64,000 nucleotides of DNA from Chimonanthus salicifolius (GCA_013350335.1 CM023535.1:24397746-24461745), one strand, 5' to 3'. Positions 44,840-56,150 are shown, numbered from the stretch's first letter. A program made the numbers and translations. Notes: generated by a model from the letters alone, not told the origin.

Positions 44840-45440
44840 TATTAATTTAAAATGTTTAAACAAAAACCTCGATTTCATGTGATAAATTGCGAAAAAATAT
44901 GTAAATGTACCGAAAACGTATGAATATTTTTTAAACCAACCCTCTCAGTGAGTAGTATTTGTGTACTATAAAAAAAATCAGTTTGAAAGTAGATGAGGGT
45001 TTTTTTTTAATTTTATCATTTAATCCCCCATTTTCATGTGATAAATTACGAAGAAATATGTAAATGTACCCAAAACGTATGAATATTTTTTAAACCAACC
45101 CTCTCAATGAGTAGTGTTTGTGTACTGTAAAAAAATTCCGTTTGAAAGTAGATGGGGCCTTTTTTTTAATTTTATCATTTAATCCTCCATTTTTATGTGA
45201 TAAATTACGAAAAAACATGTAAATGTACCCAAAACGTATGAATATTTTTTAAACCAACCCTCTCATTGAGTAGTGTTTGTGTACTGTAAAAAAATCCAGT
45301 TTGAAAGTATATGAGGTTTTTTTTTTAATTTTATCATTTAATCCCCCATTTTCATGTAATAAATTATGAAAAAATATGTAAATGTACCCAAAACGTATTA
45401 TCATTTTTTAAACCAACCCCCTCAGTGAGTAGTGTTTGTC
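44840..45440 (+). repeat. 159-bp tandem repeat, about four units
   Basis: Units recur exactly 159 bases apart (reference points 44876, 45035, 45194, 45353). Each has ATGTGATAAATTACGAAAAA, TGTAAATGTACCCAAAACGT, AAACCAACCCTCTCA and GAGTAGTGTTTGTGTACTG, then a T run. They are non-coding and not related in sequence to the 158-bp array at 25.7 kb. Confidence 0.9.
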
Positions 45441-46405
45441 CATGATTCCAAGCATAACATTTGACTTTGTAATAGTATCTTTTTAAGTTCTTTCACTGAG
45501 ACAAATGTATAAATCAGACATCCAAAAACTTCTATAGGCCAGGCCCTCCCTCCATCTTATAATTGTTTTGCATTGAAGAATGGTCATTGTCATTGACTCC
45601 TTTATCAAATCACTATCTATGGGCTATAATATTTTGGCTTTGGAGAGTTTTAAGTGGATAGCATTTCTCATTTAGTCAAATTCAATCACACTAAACATGG
45701 ACAATAAATTTAGTAGCATAAGTTAAAAAATAGAAAATATTATTATTGTGATGTAATGATGTTGGAGAAGAATAACAAAATTAATGTGTGAATGCTACAT
45801 GTGTGGAGCATATTTTCCCATGTCATTGACATTGCATTTAATTAGTATTGATTTGTTTTTGTTAGGTGGGATGCAAATGACATGACTGAAAGTTATCGTG
45901 TGAGTTATGAAAAGTTTAATATGACTTTGCTACAACGATATAGACATGAGAATTAGATTAGAAGTTATCTCAAGTTAAATAGTTTATAATGAAGTTGTGC
46001 GAACTTTCAATCACAAATTCTTGAGTTTAAAAGGTAGAACTGGATATCTTTTTATTATTATTATTGTTTTGAGATTTGAGATTGGAAGTTCATATCAATT
46101 TTAGTAAATTGATTTATAGTAAATAATTTTTGATACAGGTGCATACATAAGAATAAGGACATTAATTTATTTAGAATTTGCAAAAATTTTGATGGATAAA
46201 AACAAATGATTTTAGCAAATCATTTGGTTAAAAAAAAAATTTAATGGTCTAAATCTATATGTTATGGGTATAGTCTCATTTTTTTATCAATTATTTGAGC
46301 TTAGAAATATCGATCTAAGAGGCCCATGTAACAAATGGACAAATGTGATTCTCTAGACAAAGCCAAACTAGCCGTTTGAAAAGTCTACGGTGACTTTTTC
46401 AATAC
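45441..46405. other. Intergenic sequence, nothing recognised
   Basis: AT-rich DNA between the 159-bp array and the left end of the MULE. No open frame with motifs and no repeat end recognised. Confidence 0.5.
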
Positions 46406-46409
46406 CAAG

Positions 46410-46627
46410 CACTTACACACACCTGGATTTCCTGCCTCTACACACCTGAATCCAGATTTCCGTGGCAAATTACCATTTTACCCCCGCGTTTCCAATCATT
46501 CGAATGAATGCCCAGTTCATTTTGGCATTCATTCGAATGAATGGGCTGAACAGTAACACGGAATACTGTTCAGCCTATTTATTCGAATGAACATTCCATC
46601 GTATACAACTAATTCATTCGAATGAAT
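46410..46627 (+). repeat. Left terminal inverted repeat of the MULE
   Basis: It contains CACACCTGGATTTCCTG, AATCCAGATTTCCGTGGC, four TTCGAA-centred palindromes and a 12-bp stem hairpin (GGCTGAACAGTA at 46544, TACTGTTCAGCC at 46564). Confidence 0.88.
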
Positions 46628-46929
46628 CAACAGAGTATATTTATACTGAAATGAATACATTTCCACTCTTATCTTCACTTCATTGATTTCACCATTCTTG
46701 GAAATCGCCATTATCTCTAAGATCACCAGACCACTGCATAACATTTAAAAAAAATCACATTAGAACATATGGAAGAGTTATATGTCAATTGATCAATACA
46801 TATCTATATCAATTAAGGAAAGAACTTACTTGGGATATGACAGAGTTATATGTCGATTCGTCACCAAAGTTATAAGATCCACTATCTTGTGAAAAAAACA
46901 TTTTGAGTTGTTAGTCTTTATTACCTTAT

Positions 46930-47214
46930 TATGACTGTAGAAAAGATATGAATATGCACTTACTTGGTCAAGTTGAGAGAAACTCGCTGTTTGTGATTCA
47001 TGGAAATCATGTTGATTTGGAGCAGCATTTAAATCTACACTCGAAGATACAGATGCAGAAGGAGTAATTCTATTCGGACATGTTCTAGAATTATGACCAG
47101 TATTTTTGCAAACTGTGCATCTTCTTCCATTCAGTTGATTCTCTACAATCTCAAATGCAGAAGGATCTCGACGTGTAGATGTTTGGCCCTGTGATGAATT
47201 CCTTGAACCTGGAT
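46930..47214 (-). pseudogene. C-terminal part of the MULE transposase with zinc knuckle
   Basis: On the minus strand this reads RHPGSRNSSQGQTSTRRDPSAFEIVE, then a CX2CX4HX4C zinc knuckle, CTVCKNTGHNSRTC (about 47075-47120), then SVDLNAAPNQHDFHESQTASFSQLDQ. It is the continuation of the transposase read at 52485-54235, split off by the LTR. A basic segment followed by a GHN-type knuckle is the usual C-terminus of FAR1/MULE proteins. Confidence 0.75.
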
Positions 47215-49303
47215 GACGTTGTAATGACCCGACCCCATTTTTCAGAGTTTTAGGGTCTTAGTAGCAATGGGATGAGTGTGGGCCCCGTGGTGGGTCTTGG
47301 TTTGCCCGATACTAAGTTCGGAGACTCAGAGGGCAATTTGGTAATTTTGAATTATTGAATTTTTTGTCATAATGAAAAGTTTGAAAATCACACGTTTTCC
47401 CCCCGACGTTTGTCATTTGACTTCTTTGAGCTTTTTAAAATATTTTAGAAATTGAAGATTTTTATTAAAAAAAAAAAAGTTTTCCAAAACCCTAAACCTA
47501 TCCCTTTATAACCTTCTTTTCGGCAGCACTGTAGCTATAGTTGTTGCTGCTTCTCTCTCTCTCCTATTCCTCTCTTCCTCTTCCCCTCTCTCCTCTCTTC
47601 TCTTCCTAACCCTAACCCTAAGCTCTCTCTTTCCCCTCCCTCAAGCCGTCGCCGCCGCCGCCGCCGCCGACATCGCTCTCTCTCCCTCTCTCCTTCTCTC
47701 GGCCACTCTCCTTTCCCATTTCTACCGATGCTCTTCCCTCCTCCTCCTGCTTCCATCTTGTTCGGGCGGCTTCACTGTCGGGTCCTATCCTTCCAGCCGT
47801 TGTCGGAGTTCTGATTCGCTGCCCCTGCTTTCAGCCGAATCTGGTAATCTCTTCCCTCCCCTTCTTCTCCTTCCTTTCTCTCATTTTCCCCTATTTTCCT
47901 TCTTCCCTTCTTTTCCTTCTTTTTCCTCTCATTTCCTTCTTTTTCCTGGTTTCTTAATGAGTCCCGAGCCAACCCAGTCAAGTCACTGAGTTGACTTGGG
48001 TGGGTTCGGTTCTGGGCTTGGCAGCCCAGGCCCAGCCTGACTCGCAGATCTGGCCCAATTCGCCAAATCTAGTCCTACCCAGCTAGGCCCAGACCCAACT
48101 CAGCCAGTTCGGCCCGACCCGTTTTCAGGCCCGGCCTGTTTTGGCCCAATTTCAGGCTCGACCCAATTTCAAACCTAGTCTCCAGTTTTGAGCTCAGTTT
48201 CGAGCCCGGCCCAATTTTGGACCCAGTTTTCAGTTTTGGGCCCATTTCAGTCCGGTTTGGACCCGACTCGCTTTCGGGCCCGTTTGTAGTCCAAACTTAG
48301 TTTGACCCGTTTTGCCCAGTTACTTATCTTTGTATTCTCTTTTCAGCAGACTGTGCCCCTTCAACCCCCGAACTCGTTTTCTCGCATTTGATTTCAAAGA
48401 CATACATAGGTGAGGGAACTTATCACCGCTTTTAGCATGCATCTATGCATATTACTACTATATCAGATGTGCGGGTACGGAATGCGGTGAATAGGGGTCC
48501 CCAGTATTATGAGTCACTCCGCAAGGGAACTGTTGATACTATTATGTGGCGGGTCTCCATCCGGATGTATTCGTATCCGATGCCCGCAGAGGCATATATG
48601 AATTGATTATTTAAGGTCATAATTGATTGATTGTGTGGTGACATGATTGGAGTTTATTTTGGTTGATAATATGCTAAGATGCCAGCATGTGAATATGTAA
48701 TATGTAATGGTATATGTCTGATTATGGTGCGATGTATTCTGTTGATAATATACCATATGATCATGTGATGTTAGTTTGCACTGTTAGACGTTATAACATG
48801 CTTGGATGTTAACATGTCAACCAGTGATAAATAGTGATGCATATACCTGATTATTATGTGACGAACTATGTTAATAGCATGTGTAAGTGTAGAGTTAATT
48901 GTGCATACATATAACTGACGTATGTGGGATGTCGGTGGGGGCATGGGTACTACGCAACATCAGGATCTAGAGACTCCCCCTAGCTTGTCGGGTAGTTAGG
49001 GTGGGGATGTTATGTGGGACCGCGCAGTGGACGCGTGGTTGGGATTCGGACTCCCTTGTGATTGGAAATGGGAAGTCGTAACCCCTTGTATAGATCAAAT
49101 GGTTGATCCGTCTTGTATTTCCCGGACGTACCTATGAGAGAGGCGTGATTTGATTTAGAAAACAAGGTGCCTGTGAGTCCCAGATAAGGACTAGTTGGAA
49201 GTAATTATGTTAACCCTAGATATGCCATCAGGCTAAATGTTGGTTCACCCAAGGTAACCTTAGAAGCTCCTTGCGGTTCCGATACCCGAATGTGTGACGG
49301 GTG

Positions 49304-49740
49304 AGGTGATCCCTAAATGACCGAGTAGGCTGAGGAGGTGCTCGCCTAGGTGGAGGGACGGAGCGGTGAGGGACAGCTCCCGCTGGCATAGTTTGTGATC
49401 CCTAGATGACCGAGTAGGTTGAGGAGGTGCTCGCCTAGGTCGAGGGACGGAGCGGTGAGGGATAGCTCCCGCTAGCATAGTTTGTGATCCCTAGATGACC
49501 GAGTAGGCTGAAGAGGTGCTCGCCTAGGTCGAGGGACGATACGGTGAGGGACAGCTCCCGATGGTATGGTTTGTGATTCCTCAGATGACAGAGTAGGCTG
49601 AGGATGTGCTCTCTCACTCGTTGGTCGAGGGACGATGCGGTGAGGGGAAGCTCCCGCTGGTATGGTTTGTGATTCCCCGGATGATCGAGTAGGCTGAGGA
49701 TGTGCTCGCCCGCTCATTAGTCGAGGGATGGTGCGATGAG
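49304..49740 (+). repeat. Minisatellite in the LTR, five units of 86-95 bp
   Basis: Units (near 49304, 49391, 49480, 49568, 49663) carry TGTGATCCCTAGATGACCGA, GTAGGCTGAGGAGGTGCTCG and GGTGAGGGACAGCTCCCG. The first three lack an 8-base piece (CGCTCATT) that the last units and the 37.6 kb array have. A second array of about 55-bp units with GATGAGATATTCCA and GGACACCTG follows at 49736-49890. Confidence 0.9.
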
Positions 49741-50166
49741 ATATTCCAAGCTAGGACACCTGTAGGGTGGGAACAACTTGCGATGTGATGAGATATTCCA
49801 GGCTATGGCACCTGCAGGGTGGGTATAATCTGAGGTATAATATTTCAGACTAGGACACTTGTATGGTGGGGACAGCCTGTGGTGCGATATGGTAGTGTAT
49901 TACCCGCGGTTATGATATTGGGGTTCATGGTTGAGACTTGTGTTGTGGGTGTTCACTCACCAGGAATTTATGGGCGCCTAACGAGTGAGTTCGGCTGGCT
50001 CACTTGATTGAAGACCTATAGAATTCTGTGAGAGGTGGATACACCAGTCGTGTGGAGACTAGCATATGGGGTCCAATGTTATAGGTTTGACTATCGAGAC
50101 TCTGGTGCTTGGTTGATGACACCATAGATGAGTCTGGTTAGTAGTTCGTTGAGAACTGGTGAGGTG

Positions 50167-51738
50167 TGTTGAGCACTGAAAATTACCATTTTACCCTTTT
50201 AATTTTGGATTAGTTAGCCTTTGATTTGTGAATATTAGATGTGTTTAATAGAGTTTTCAAGTTTTGCAGTGTATTTGTGAGAATATAAGAAAAATGAATT
50301 AAGTGGAGAAAAGTGGGCCATAGTCCTATTTTTGGAAAGTTTATAATTTTTACCACCTAATTTGATTTGGAATTATTGTAAATTATTATAATTCAGATCC
50401 AGATATGAGAGTTTGAATTATAATAATATTTTTTAGACTCTGCTAAATTGTAAAGGTGGCAGAAATTTATAAACACACAAATGGACCCACTGTTCGAATC
50501 TGAAGCCTGAAGACAGTCTACAATTGGAAGCCAATGAACCAAAGTCTACCAGTATTCGGGGCCAGATAAAAGTCCAAGTATGGGATCCAAGTCCAAAAGA
50601 CCAAGTGGGACCAGTGAATTTCGTTTGAAGGATGGTGCCTTATTTGCAAAATTCGGCTATGGTTTGAAAAAGACAGTGGATTTTGATAAAAGACAGTGGA
50701 TTTGAATAAAAGACAGGGATAATGATAAAAAAGTTTGAATCGACGGAGAGATAAGAAAGAGAGATAAGGAGGAACATAGATAAGAAGATGAAGGAGTTAA
50801 CCGATCTCAACAGAAAGAAATTTTGAATTTGAATCGGTCTCTTATCTTGGCTGAATTTGAAGGGTCCCTTATCTCATCTCTTCTGACTCCTATAAATTGA
50901 TGGTTGTGGGTTCATTGAAAGTTGAACCGGGTAAGACATCGAAGGGACTGAAGCTGAACGACCAAAAGACAGAAGAGAAAAATAAATAATTTCTTGTAAG
51001 TTATTTTATTTATTTTTATGTAAAGTCCAAAAGAATTGTATTTCAGTTCCGAATTTTTGAATAAAATTCATTGCGGTTTGTTTAGATGTATGTTATTCCC
51101 AATTATTAAATATTTAATAATGATTTATTTTATTTTATTTTAATTCTTTTTAAGAACTTTATGAAACAAATTAATTTGAGGATTTTTTAAGGAAAAGTGG
51201 AATCCCTTTTAGGATCAGTGGGACTTGTCGTCTCTCCAGTCTAAGGTTCTTATCAAGAACGGTTGTTTTAGATTTGGGGAAACACAAGTTTAAAACCCGC
51301 TCAAGCCTAAGGCTTGATTTGAAAAATTCCGATTTAATGGAAGACATAATTATTCTAATTAGAATTTTATTAAATAAGAAACTTGAATTATATTTAATAA
51401 TTCCCGAATATTTCATAGTCTAGGCCATGTTTTTGTTTTTAAATCGGATAACATGCCACTTCGATATTTGACCTGATTCCATTGTAAATTATGTAAACAA
51501 TTTATTTATTCTTGATTTATTTTTCTTTTTCTCAAAAATTCATCAAAACAATTTATTGTTCTAAATTAAGATGATAACTATAAGTTTTAGAAAACTATTT
51601 CCTTAAATCACATTTTTAATAGTGTCATTTTCTATTTCATACATATATTTTGTCGGTTTCTCTTGGGTACGACCTCGCACTCATACTCTATACTATAAAC
51701 TGGTTCGTACGCTTGCAAGTAAATTAAAATTTACATCA
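50167..51738 (+). mobile_element. Nested solo LTR (possibly Tat/Athila-type gypsy)
   Basis: It starts TGTTGAGCACTGAAAATTACC and ends AAATTTACATCA, 1572 bp, flanked by the 5-base duplication AGGTG (50162-50166 and 51739-51743). The surrounding sequence is the longer LTR, which continues collinearly with its relative at 35.2-38.5 kb once this block is removed. A CTATAAATTGA candidate TATA box lies at about 50889. The end with GTACGACCTCGCACTCATACT and CGCTTGCAAGTAAATT resembles Tat/Athila-group LTR ends; the lineage call is tentative. Confidence 0.85.
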
Positions 51739-52484
51739 AGGTGGTTACCCCCGTGTGGTAATCAGTTTGGGACTCTAGTGAGTCCGATTCTTGGGTTGGT
51801 CGTGGTATGTGTGCGTGTTGTCATGAGAGGGTTATAGGTCTAGTTGAGGACTAGAGACCCTGATCTGACTAAGGATCAGTCTGCGTACCCGTGGATGGGT
51901 GGACTGTTGCGGTTGGGCACATAAGGGAGTTGCATTGGGTTGGTTAGAGGATTTCTTAAAGGCCCGGCTGACGTGGGCCCATGTGCTAGGGGTAGGGCAC
52001 ACGTTTGTATGGTCAAACATGTAGACATCCTAGATATTGATGTGTCCACATGATTATGTGCAGTGTATGCTTGATGACTTATGATACATGTGTTACCCTC
52101 ACTGGGCATGTAAATCTCATCCCCTTGCCTCACAGGTACTTCACAGAGGGAGAGTTGGCGGGACCCTTAGTTGGACGTTGGGTGTAGAGTTGCAGTTTTG
52201 TAATTTGTAAGGGTCCCATCTTGTAATTGAAGATTTTCTGATGTATTTGAATTATGTGTACATTTCATTAAGTTAGATGAATGTAATAATGGGATGATGT
52301 TATAATTTGTAATCATGATTGATGCTTACGGTTTTTTGTTTACTGGTGGATTGCTATGGTTAGTGTGGGTTGCGGGAGCGGTGTCTCCCATAAAAAAAAA
52401 ATATATCCTAAATTGTATTGGATTGTTTTCAGGAGTTTGAATCAGTTTTAACGTGCCCGTAGCGGGATGAGTCATTACAGACGT

Positions 52485-54235
52485 CCTCTAGAATATTGCA
52501 TAATAGGGTGACTGACTGGCTTATCATGGATGGCAAGATTTTAAAGATGATTTAGGAGCATCTCTTGATCATAAGAAGACAAATGTCCATATTTGTTCTT
52601 AATACCTTTAAAGTGTACATCTAATACATCCCTAGGACTCTTCCTTTCAATCCTCAAGTCGTCCAATGAGATCAAGTCTCCATTATGGGTGTATATCATC
52701 TAAATGTAATTTGTCCATCCATTGCATTTTGTACGCACACAGTAACCCCATTGAATTTGTAAACTCTTTCGTACAAATGGGTGAAAATGACCTGTTTAAA
52801 AGCATAGTATATTGGTTGTAAACCTCACTCATTGCGAAATGAGAAACTTTGCCGTTCAATTCATCAAAGAAAAGAATAGACACATTACATGCAAAATGAA
52901 TCTTCTCATCCTCAAGTTGAATCTTGAACTCTTCAAATTGATTTTCAATGACATGGGCTATCTTTCTTTGGACAACATCTAGGTCACCAGTAGATGTAGT
53001 TATATAACTTTTCAGAACAGAATGTGCACCCTCAACCCTTGAAGTAGCTCGATTTTTAAAATGTAAACACCAGTCGATGCATGCCTTAACAAATTATTTT
53101 TTTATGTGGGATCCATGTTCTTATAGTTTACTGCTTGCAAATTATCTCTGAAATTTTGTTTGAATGCCTCAAACGTTGTATTGAATGCTTCTTCGGTTGG
53201 GGACTCAATCAGGTCATTCCATTTGGTAAAAAATGCATTCCAATCTTCGATTTTCTTAAACAAAGGTTTACAACGAGCAACAATATTCTTGTTAATGTGC
53301 CAAGAACACAAAATATGTACAGCATTAGGGAACTCCAAATCAATGACATTCTTTAACGCCAATTCCCTATCGGTCAAAAGAACTTATCAATCATGCTGCA
53401 CTCCGAAGACCTTTTTAAACATCTGTGATGTCCATACATAATCTTCAAATTTTGCATTTCTTAGAAATGCAAAGTATGAGCATAAATTCTTATTGAAACT
53501 TGTCACACCAAAGATATAAAGCAATGGCATATGATATCTGTTGATTTTGTACTTGCAATCCATCAGAAACACATTATGGTAGCTCTCGGTAAAAAAAATT
53601 GATTTCAAATGTGCGAAAAAGAAATGGGACAGATGACCATCACTGTCATACTCAAGAAAGTATTGATAACCACCTTTTTGAAGATCTTCTATCAAAGTTT
53701 CAATTGTAGTTCGACCCATTAGTTACTCTTTCCGAAGCGAAGAGCAAAAGTTGTACAAATCAGCCGCTGATATTCCAATATCTAGATTTTGATTTCTAAG
53801 GGTCGTCAAAATTTGCCATGGTAGTATATTGCTACTCCTCATTTCAATGATCATTCTTTTCTTAGAATCTGAAAAACATCTTGTACTTGGATGACTTAAT
53901 AATACATCCGATATATCATGATTGTGCTCCAAATTCTTTATGGTCAACTTCCATGACCCATCAATAATCTGTTTTCCTTTAACTTCAAAAGGACAATTAC
54001 ATTGGCGAGAGTATGCTTTCCTCTTTCTGTCATTGTCATCCAAGCTAACCGTGCTGCGGTATTTACCTCCTCTATCGCAGCCAATGACTAATTTATTTTC
54101 CTTATTACATGACCTCTTTATGGTACATACAAATCCTTATTCAAGAACTATATTCTTAACATAATTTATAAGGTCCACATGACTTTCAAAACATCCCTCA
54201 ACAAACTCCATGCCACTTGAGGATTTAAACCTACA
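52485..54235 (-). pseudogene. MULE (FAR1-type) transposase pseudogene, main part
   Basis: One minus-strand frame carries nearly the whole domain series. The N-terminal FAR1-like DNA-binding part has GMEFVEGCFESHVDLINYVK, CNCPFEVKGK and LEHNHDIS. The DDE transposase core has DCKYKINRYHMPLLYIFGVT and TDRELALKNVIDLEFPNAVH, then CSWHINKNI. Next come NRATSRVEGAHSVLKSYI and a SWIM-type zinc finger (CTKEFTNSMGLLCAYKM, CxC degenerate). The frame is broken by stops near 54115, 53725, two adjacent at about 53384-53389, 53104 and one near 52549. In active relatives it binds the terminal repeats and cuts the DNA in the nucleus. The C-terminus continues at 47214 beyond the solo LTR. Confidence 0.88.
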
Positions 54236-54780
54236 TTTAAAACACTAATAATAATGATTTATAGAAAAAAATGAGATAGGAGTTACCTTTGATTCGATAT
54301 AAGAGATCCAAACATTAGCTTGGGAGAGATAACTTAGACCCAAGATAAGAGATTGAGAGACTGTGTTGAAAATAGGGTTTGAAAATGGGATTGAGAGATT
54401 TAAGGGTTTGGGATTTAAAATGGGTTCAATGTTTTGGAATTAAAAAGGGAGTTGAAAATGGGGTTTTAGGGATAAGTTTTTGAAAAAGGTGGTTCAAAAT
54501 AGGGTATAAGAGGGGTTTGGGATTGAAATGGGGTTCAAGGGTTTGGGATTGAAAAGAGAGTTGAAAAGGGGGTTGAGAATGAGGTTGTAGGGAGAAGTCT
54601 TTGCAAAAGGGGTTTAAGGGTGAAAAGAGGGTGTTGAAAATGGGGTTTAAGGTTTAAGGGAGAAGGGATTGAGAAAGGGGTTCAAGGGAGAAGGGAGAAG
54701 GGAGAGGGAGAGAGAAACGACGGTTTAGGGTTTTGAATGGAATGAAACGAGTGGAATTTCGTAGATCGATCAAATGCGTG
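54236..54780. other. 5' subterminal region of the MULE
   Basis: On the plus strand this is a purine-rich stretch made of diverged GGGGTTGAGAATG, GGGTTTGGGATTGAAA and AAGGGAGAAGGGAG words. Read in the transposase direction it is a CT-rich leader (CCC, TTCTCC, AACCCC), such as a promoter-proximal region would have. No separate gene. Confidence 0.55.
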
Positions 54781-54785
54781 TTTAT

Positions 54786-55090
54786 ATATATATTCGAATG
54801 AACATATATGTCATTCATTCAAATGAATGGGTTGATTCATTCGAATGAATGACATAAACAAGAGGGACTGTCATTCGAATATTTCTCTCTCATACATTCA
54901 TTCGAATGAATCAGCTGATTCATTCGAATGAATGCACGTTTGAAGGCATTCATTCGAATGAATCAGTTGTATACGATGGAATGTTCATTCGAATGAATGG
55001 GCTGAACAGTATTCCGTGTTACTGTTTAGCCCATTCATTCGAATGAATGCCAAAATGAATTGGGCATTCATTCGAATGATTGGAAACGCG
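54786..55090. repeat. Array of ATTCATTCGAATGAAT palindromes at the MULE right end
   Basis: About nine copies, perfect or nearly so, of the 16-base palindrome ATTCATTCGAATGAAT occur in 300 bases (near 54793, 54815, 54835, 54873, 54896, 54919, 54948, 54985, 55033 and 55064, some shortened to ATTCGAAT). Part lies inside the inverted repeat and part is subterminal. Four occur in the left repeat. Confidence 0.9.
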
Positions 55091-55165
55091 GGGGTAAAAT
55101 GGTAATTTGCCACGAAAATCTGGATTCGAGTGTGTAGAGACAGGAAATCCGGGTGTATGTAAGTG
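54948..55165 (-). repeat. Right terminal inverted repeat of the MULE
   Basis: Inverted complement of 46410-46627, including TTGTATACGATGGAATGTTC, the GGCTGAACAGTA hairpin, GGGGGTAAAATGGTAATTTG and AAATCCGGGTGTATGTAAGTG. Confidence 0.88.
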
Positions 55166-55595
55166 TGTCTTTAGTCCATATAGTTTGATGTAATATAAAG
55201 AGAATGACATCAATATAAAGTTTATGAAATTTCGTTTCCATCTAATTATTTTATGTTTTAAATTTGAACTTTTAAAATCAATAATTTATACTTATTGAAA
55301 TTAAAAAATTAACATTATATACTTTAAATTATCAATGTAAGTACCTAATCAGTTGCACCTAATTATGTACAGCTTATCATTTGTTTCATAAAAAAGGTCG
55401 CTCAGTTCAATTGTTAAGTCATTATCGCCTAGCCAAATGACTGTATCGGCTGAGTTGATCAAGCATCTCAGCGAAGTCTATTTTTCAAATTTATTTAAAG
55501 AATAAAATTTGATGAATTGATAGGGTTGGATCCAGGCCAATATGATCGATCTTTGGTGTTAATCAGTATGGATGTAAATTTCACTTTTAAAATTA
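55166..55595. other. Intergenic sequence, nothing recognised
   Basis: AT-rich DNA between the MULE and the following SINE-like sequences; no motif-bearing frame. Confidence 0.5.
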
Positions 55596-55599
55596 GATT

Positions 55600-55735
55600 T
55601 TGATAGGAACACTCACGGGTGATATCTAATGCTTAGTGTACACCAAGTTAGATCATAGGAACTCGAACTTTACACCTCTCGCTTTCTGAGGCAGGAGGCT
55701 AACTAGTTGAGTTACACCTACTCTTGAGTTTTTTT
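55600..55735 (-). mobile_element. tRNA-derived SINE fragment
   Basis: On the minus strand an A-box-like TAACTCAACTAGTTAGCC (55697-55714) is followed by a B-box-like AAAGTTCGAGTTCC (55658-55671). The words between (CTCCTGCCTCAGAAAGCGAGAGGTG) match those of plant SINEs, including the one at 59885. A clear tail was not found. Confidence 0.6.
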
Positions 55736-55974
55736 TATCAATTTGCCATACTTTTCTTTCACCTAAAAGATAAAAATGGAAAAAAAAAAATTGTCCCTTT
55801 TAAGAGAAAATAGTAGTATATCTAAGATTTTTTTTTTTAATATTTTAAACCGTTTGTCTCAATTTTTTTTTATGTGATCAAGATAGTGTTCTTTTTAAGA
55901 GAAAATAATAGTATATTTAAGATTCTTTTATACTTTTAAAGAGTATGTCTCAATTTATTTATTTTTATGATGAA

Positions 55975-56150
55975 GATATCTAAATCTTTTAGAGCACCTA
56001 AATAATCCTCAGGACATTACAAGTCTCCCTACCTACATACTGAGTAAATCTATAGAGAAGGATCATTTAAAATAGAACGAGAATCGAATTCAAGACTCCC
56101 ACTTCTTGAGATAAATTAAGGTCATCACTCCAATACTTTCGACTTAAATT
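55975..56150 (-). mobile_element. tRNA-derived SINE fragment, related to 648-793
   Basis: On the minus strand GTATTGGAGTGATGACC resembles an A box and GAATTCGATTCTC a B box. Further on, CCTGAGGATTATTTAGGTGC and TCTAAAAG resemble the body of the SINE at 648-793. It is degraded and the ends are approximate. Confidence 0.5.

Larger units (their letters stand above)
47220..52479 (+). mobile_element. Solo LTR of a Del/Tekay-like Ty3/gypsy element inside the MULE
   Basis: It starts TGTAATGACCCGACCCC and ends AGCGGGATGAGTCATTACA, so TGTAATGAC and GTCATTACA form inverted ends. The 5-base duplication GACGT flanks it (47215-47219 and 52480-52484). No second copy, primer site or polyprotein accompanies it, so it is a solo LTR left by recombination. 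It is collinear with the fragment at 35214-38522. Subtracting the nested LTR and its duplication leaves about 3.68 kb. It includes an AACCCTAACCCTAA-containing CT-rich leader (47570-47720) and minisatellites at 49304-49890. The lineage is inferred from ends and length. Confidence 0.88.
46410..55165 (-). mobile_element. Mutator-like element (MULE) with long terminal inverted repeats
   Basis: The left 218 bases (46410-46627, starting CACTTACACACACCTGG) are the inverted complement of the right 218 bases (54948-55165, ending CGGGTGTATGTAAGTG), with scattered differences. Between them on the minus strand lies a FAR1-type MULE transposase pseudogene. A clean 9-11 base target duplication was not found, so the exact ends may be a few bases off or the flanks have decayed. 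The element contains a 5.26-kb solo LTR; without it and its duplicated target bases the MULE would be about 3.5 kb, a usual size. Both ends carry repeats of the palindrome ATTCATTCGAATGAAT. Confidence 0.88.

Noticed and set aside
46401..46409. Nine-base target duplication of the MULE
   Set aside because: The flanks AATACCAAG and TGTCTTTAG do not match, and shifting the ends by a few bases did not produce a pair. I do not claim a duplication.
47595..47630. AACCCTAACCCTAA words resembling telomere repeats (also at 35590)
   Set aside because: Only two or three units inside a CT-rich LTR leader, shared by position in both long LTRs. This is part of the LTR, not an interstitial telomere.
47535..47981. 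Arg/Glu-rich minus-strand open frames (REGERERERCRRRRR)
   Set aside because: Readings of the CT-rich, GCC-repeat-containing LTR leader; low complexity only.
53922..54164. 80-codon plus-strand open frame and others at 53135-53441
   Set aside because: Antisense shadows of the MULE transposase pseudogene.
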